This document shows positions 63,551 through 64,000 of a stretch of 64,000 bases of DNA, one piece after another. The first letter of the stretch is position 1, and each line of letters begins with the position of its first letter. The position numbers and the translations under genes are program-made. Origin of the DNA: Actinokineospora xionganensis (GTDB lineage Bacteria; Actinomycetota; Actinomycetes; Mycobacteriales; Pseudonocardiaceae); NCBI RefSeq assembly GCF_014323725.1, contig NZ_JABVED010000017.1:1-64000 (forward strand), read 5' to 3'. The notes under the pieces are model-generated. The model made no database searches. It was not told the origin of the DNA and saw only the letters and a list, made by a program, of their open reading frames with translations.

Positions 63551-64000
63551 TCACGGGACTCGATCTGCGGATGGTTGAGCCGCCGCCTGGCTGACGGTGG
63601 CGGTGACGAGCCGGGTGCGGATGCGCTCGCGCCAGCGCTCGTACGCGGGATCGAGGCCGGTGCCCCACGGGTCGGCCTCGGTGCCGTCGGCGATGTCAAC
63701 CGCCTCCGACACCGCGAGTCCGGCCAGGGCCTTCGCGGCGAGTTCGGTGTGCGGGGGAGTGAATCCGGCGTAGGTCCGGGCTTTCACCGCGAACACCACC
63801 CCGAGCGCCAGTTCCGCCCAGTGGGCCCCGGACGCCGCGCGCAGGCGGGTGAGGCCGGGTTCGTCGCAGCCGCCCGCGAACGTCGCGGCCAGGCCGACCC
63901 CGCTCCACAGATCGGCGTGCCGGTGCGGGGCGAACTTGTTCACCGCTTCGGTGACGGCCTCGGGGCGGGCGCCGTTGATGAACCACAGCGCGCGTCCGAC
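63551..64000 (-). CDS. DUF1702-family protein (first copy), N-terminus outside window
   Basis: The last 149 codons are present and end at 63551. The segment VGRALWFINGARPEAVTEAV then HRHADLWSGVGLAATFAGGC aligns with the same region of the next copy, so the genes are tandem paralogues. The N-terminal half lies beyond the window edge. It ends 13 nt before the second copy starts. Confidence 0.85.
   Translation of the reverse strand, partial: VGRALWFINGARPEAVTEAVNKFAPHRHADLWSGVGLAATFAGGCDEPGLTRLRAASGAHWAELALGVVFAVKARTYAGFTPPHTELAAKALAGLAVSEAVDIADGTEADPWGTGLDPAYERWRERIRTRLVTATVSQAAAQPSADRVP

Overview
The window is high-GC DNA with strong G/C third-position bias, GTG/TTG starts, tightly packed genes with ATGA/GTGA overlaps, ECF sigma factors, a geosmin synthase and many secreted hydrolases. 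This points to a filamentous actinomycete. Gene content (MoxR/VWA/SWIM operon, LVIVD protein, DUF1702/UnbV/UnbU genes) suits the Pseudonocardiales (Actinokineospora/Saccharothrix-like), but that is inference and no marker gene is present to prove it. No tRNA, rRNA, CRISPR array, transposase or phage gene was recognised.

Layout. 1-2049: the end of a carbohydrate ABC transporter operon (binding-protein tail, intergenic hairpin, two permeases). 2096-8457: a tight four-gene operon that reads as an NTPase-controlled conflict system: a cytosolic metzincin-like protease, a small protein with a decayed P-loop (iSTAND-like), a 1014-residue STAND NTPase and a trypsin-like protease with an N-terminal adaptor domain. 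8461-24310: exported or housekeeping genes: PhoX-like phosphatase, methyltransferase, SGNH hydrolase, subtilase, YbjN-like protein, LVIVD/PA protein, DUF418 protein, geosmin synthase, secreted trypsin with P-domain, and an ECF sigma factor coupled to an anti-sigma/LCP fusion. 24387-31491: a five-gene SWIM / DUF5691 / MoxR AAA / DUF5682 / VWA operon, a second chaperone-type NTPase system. 31594-35876: SigC-like sigma factor, divergent zf-HC2 anti-sigma and a large LuxR/AAA regulator.

35894-48429 is the most unusual part. An HxlR regulator and an AraC regulator converge on a near-perfect 152-nt palindrome. Then comes a RiPP (TOMM) locus: a 62-residue precursor, a fused cyclodehydratase (ThiF-like plus YcaO) and a SagB-type dehydrogenase. 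A divergent two-subunit thiamine-diphosphate enzyme, whose metal-binding motif is altered, faces it. The biosynthetic genes are followed by two adjacent membrane histidine kinases, each an internal duplication, giving four kinase modules in a row; the first module of each is degenerate and the second canonical. A convergent NarL-type response regulator follows.

48449-54202 is a leftward run holding that regulator, an AhpD-like protein, two integral membrane proteins, a small protein, a GMC oxidoreductase and a DUF5987/gluconate-dehydrogenase-subunit-3-like partner. 54329-58266 holds a frameshifted phosphotransferase, three small leftward genes, a divergent XRE regulator and an HD hydrolase. 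58320-64000 is a leftward operon, running off the window edge, with two DUF1702 proteins, a UnbV-like CRTAC1 protein, UnbU and a cytochrome P450, which looks like the edge of a polyketide or enediyne-related cluster.
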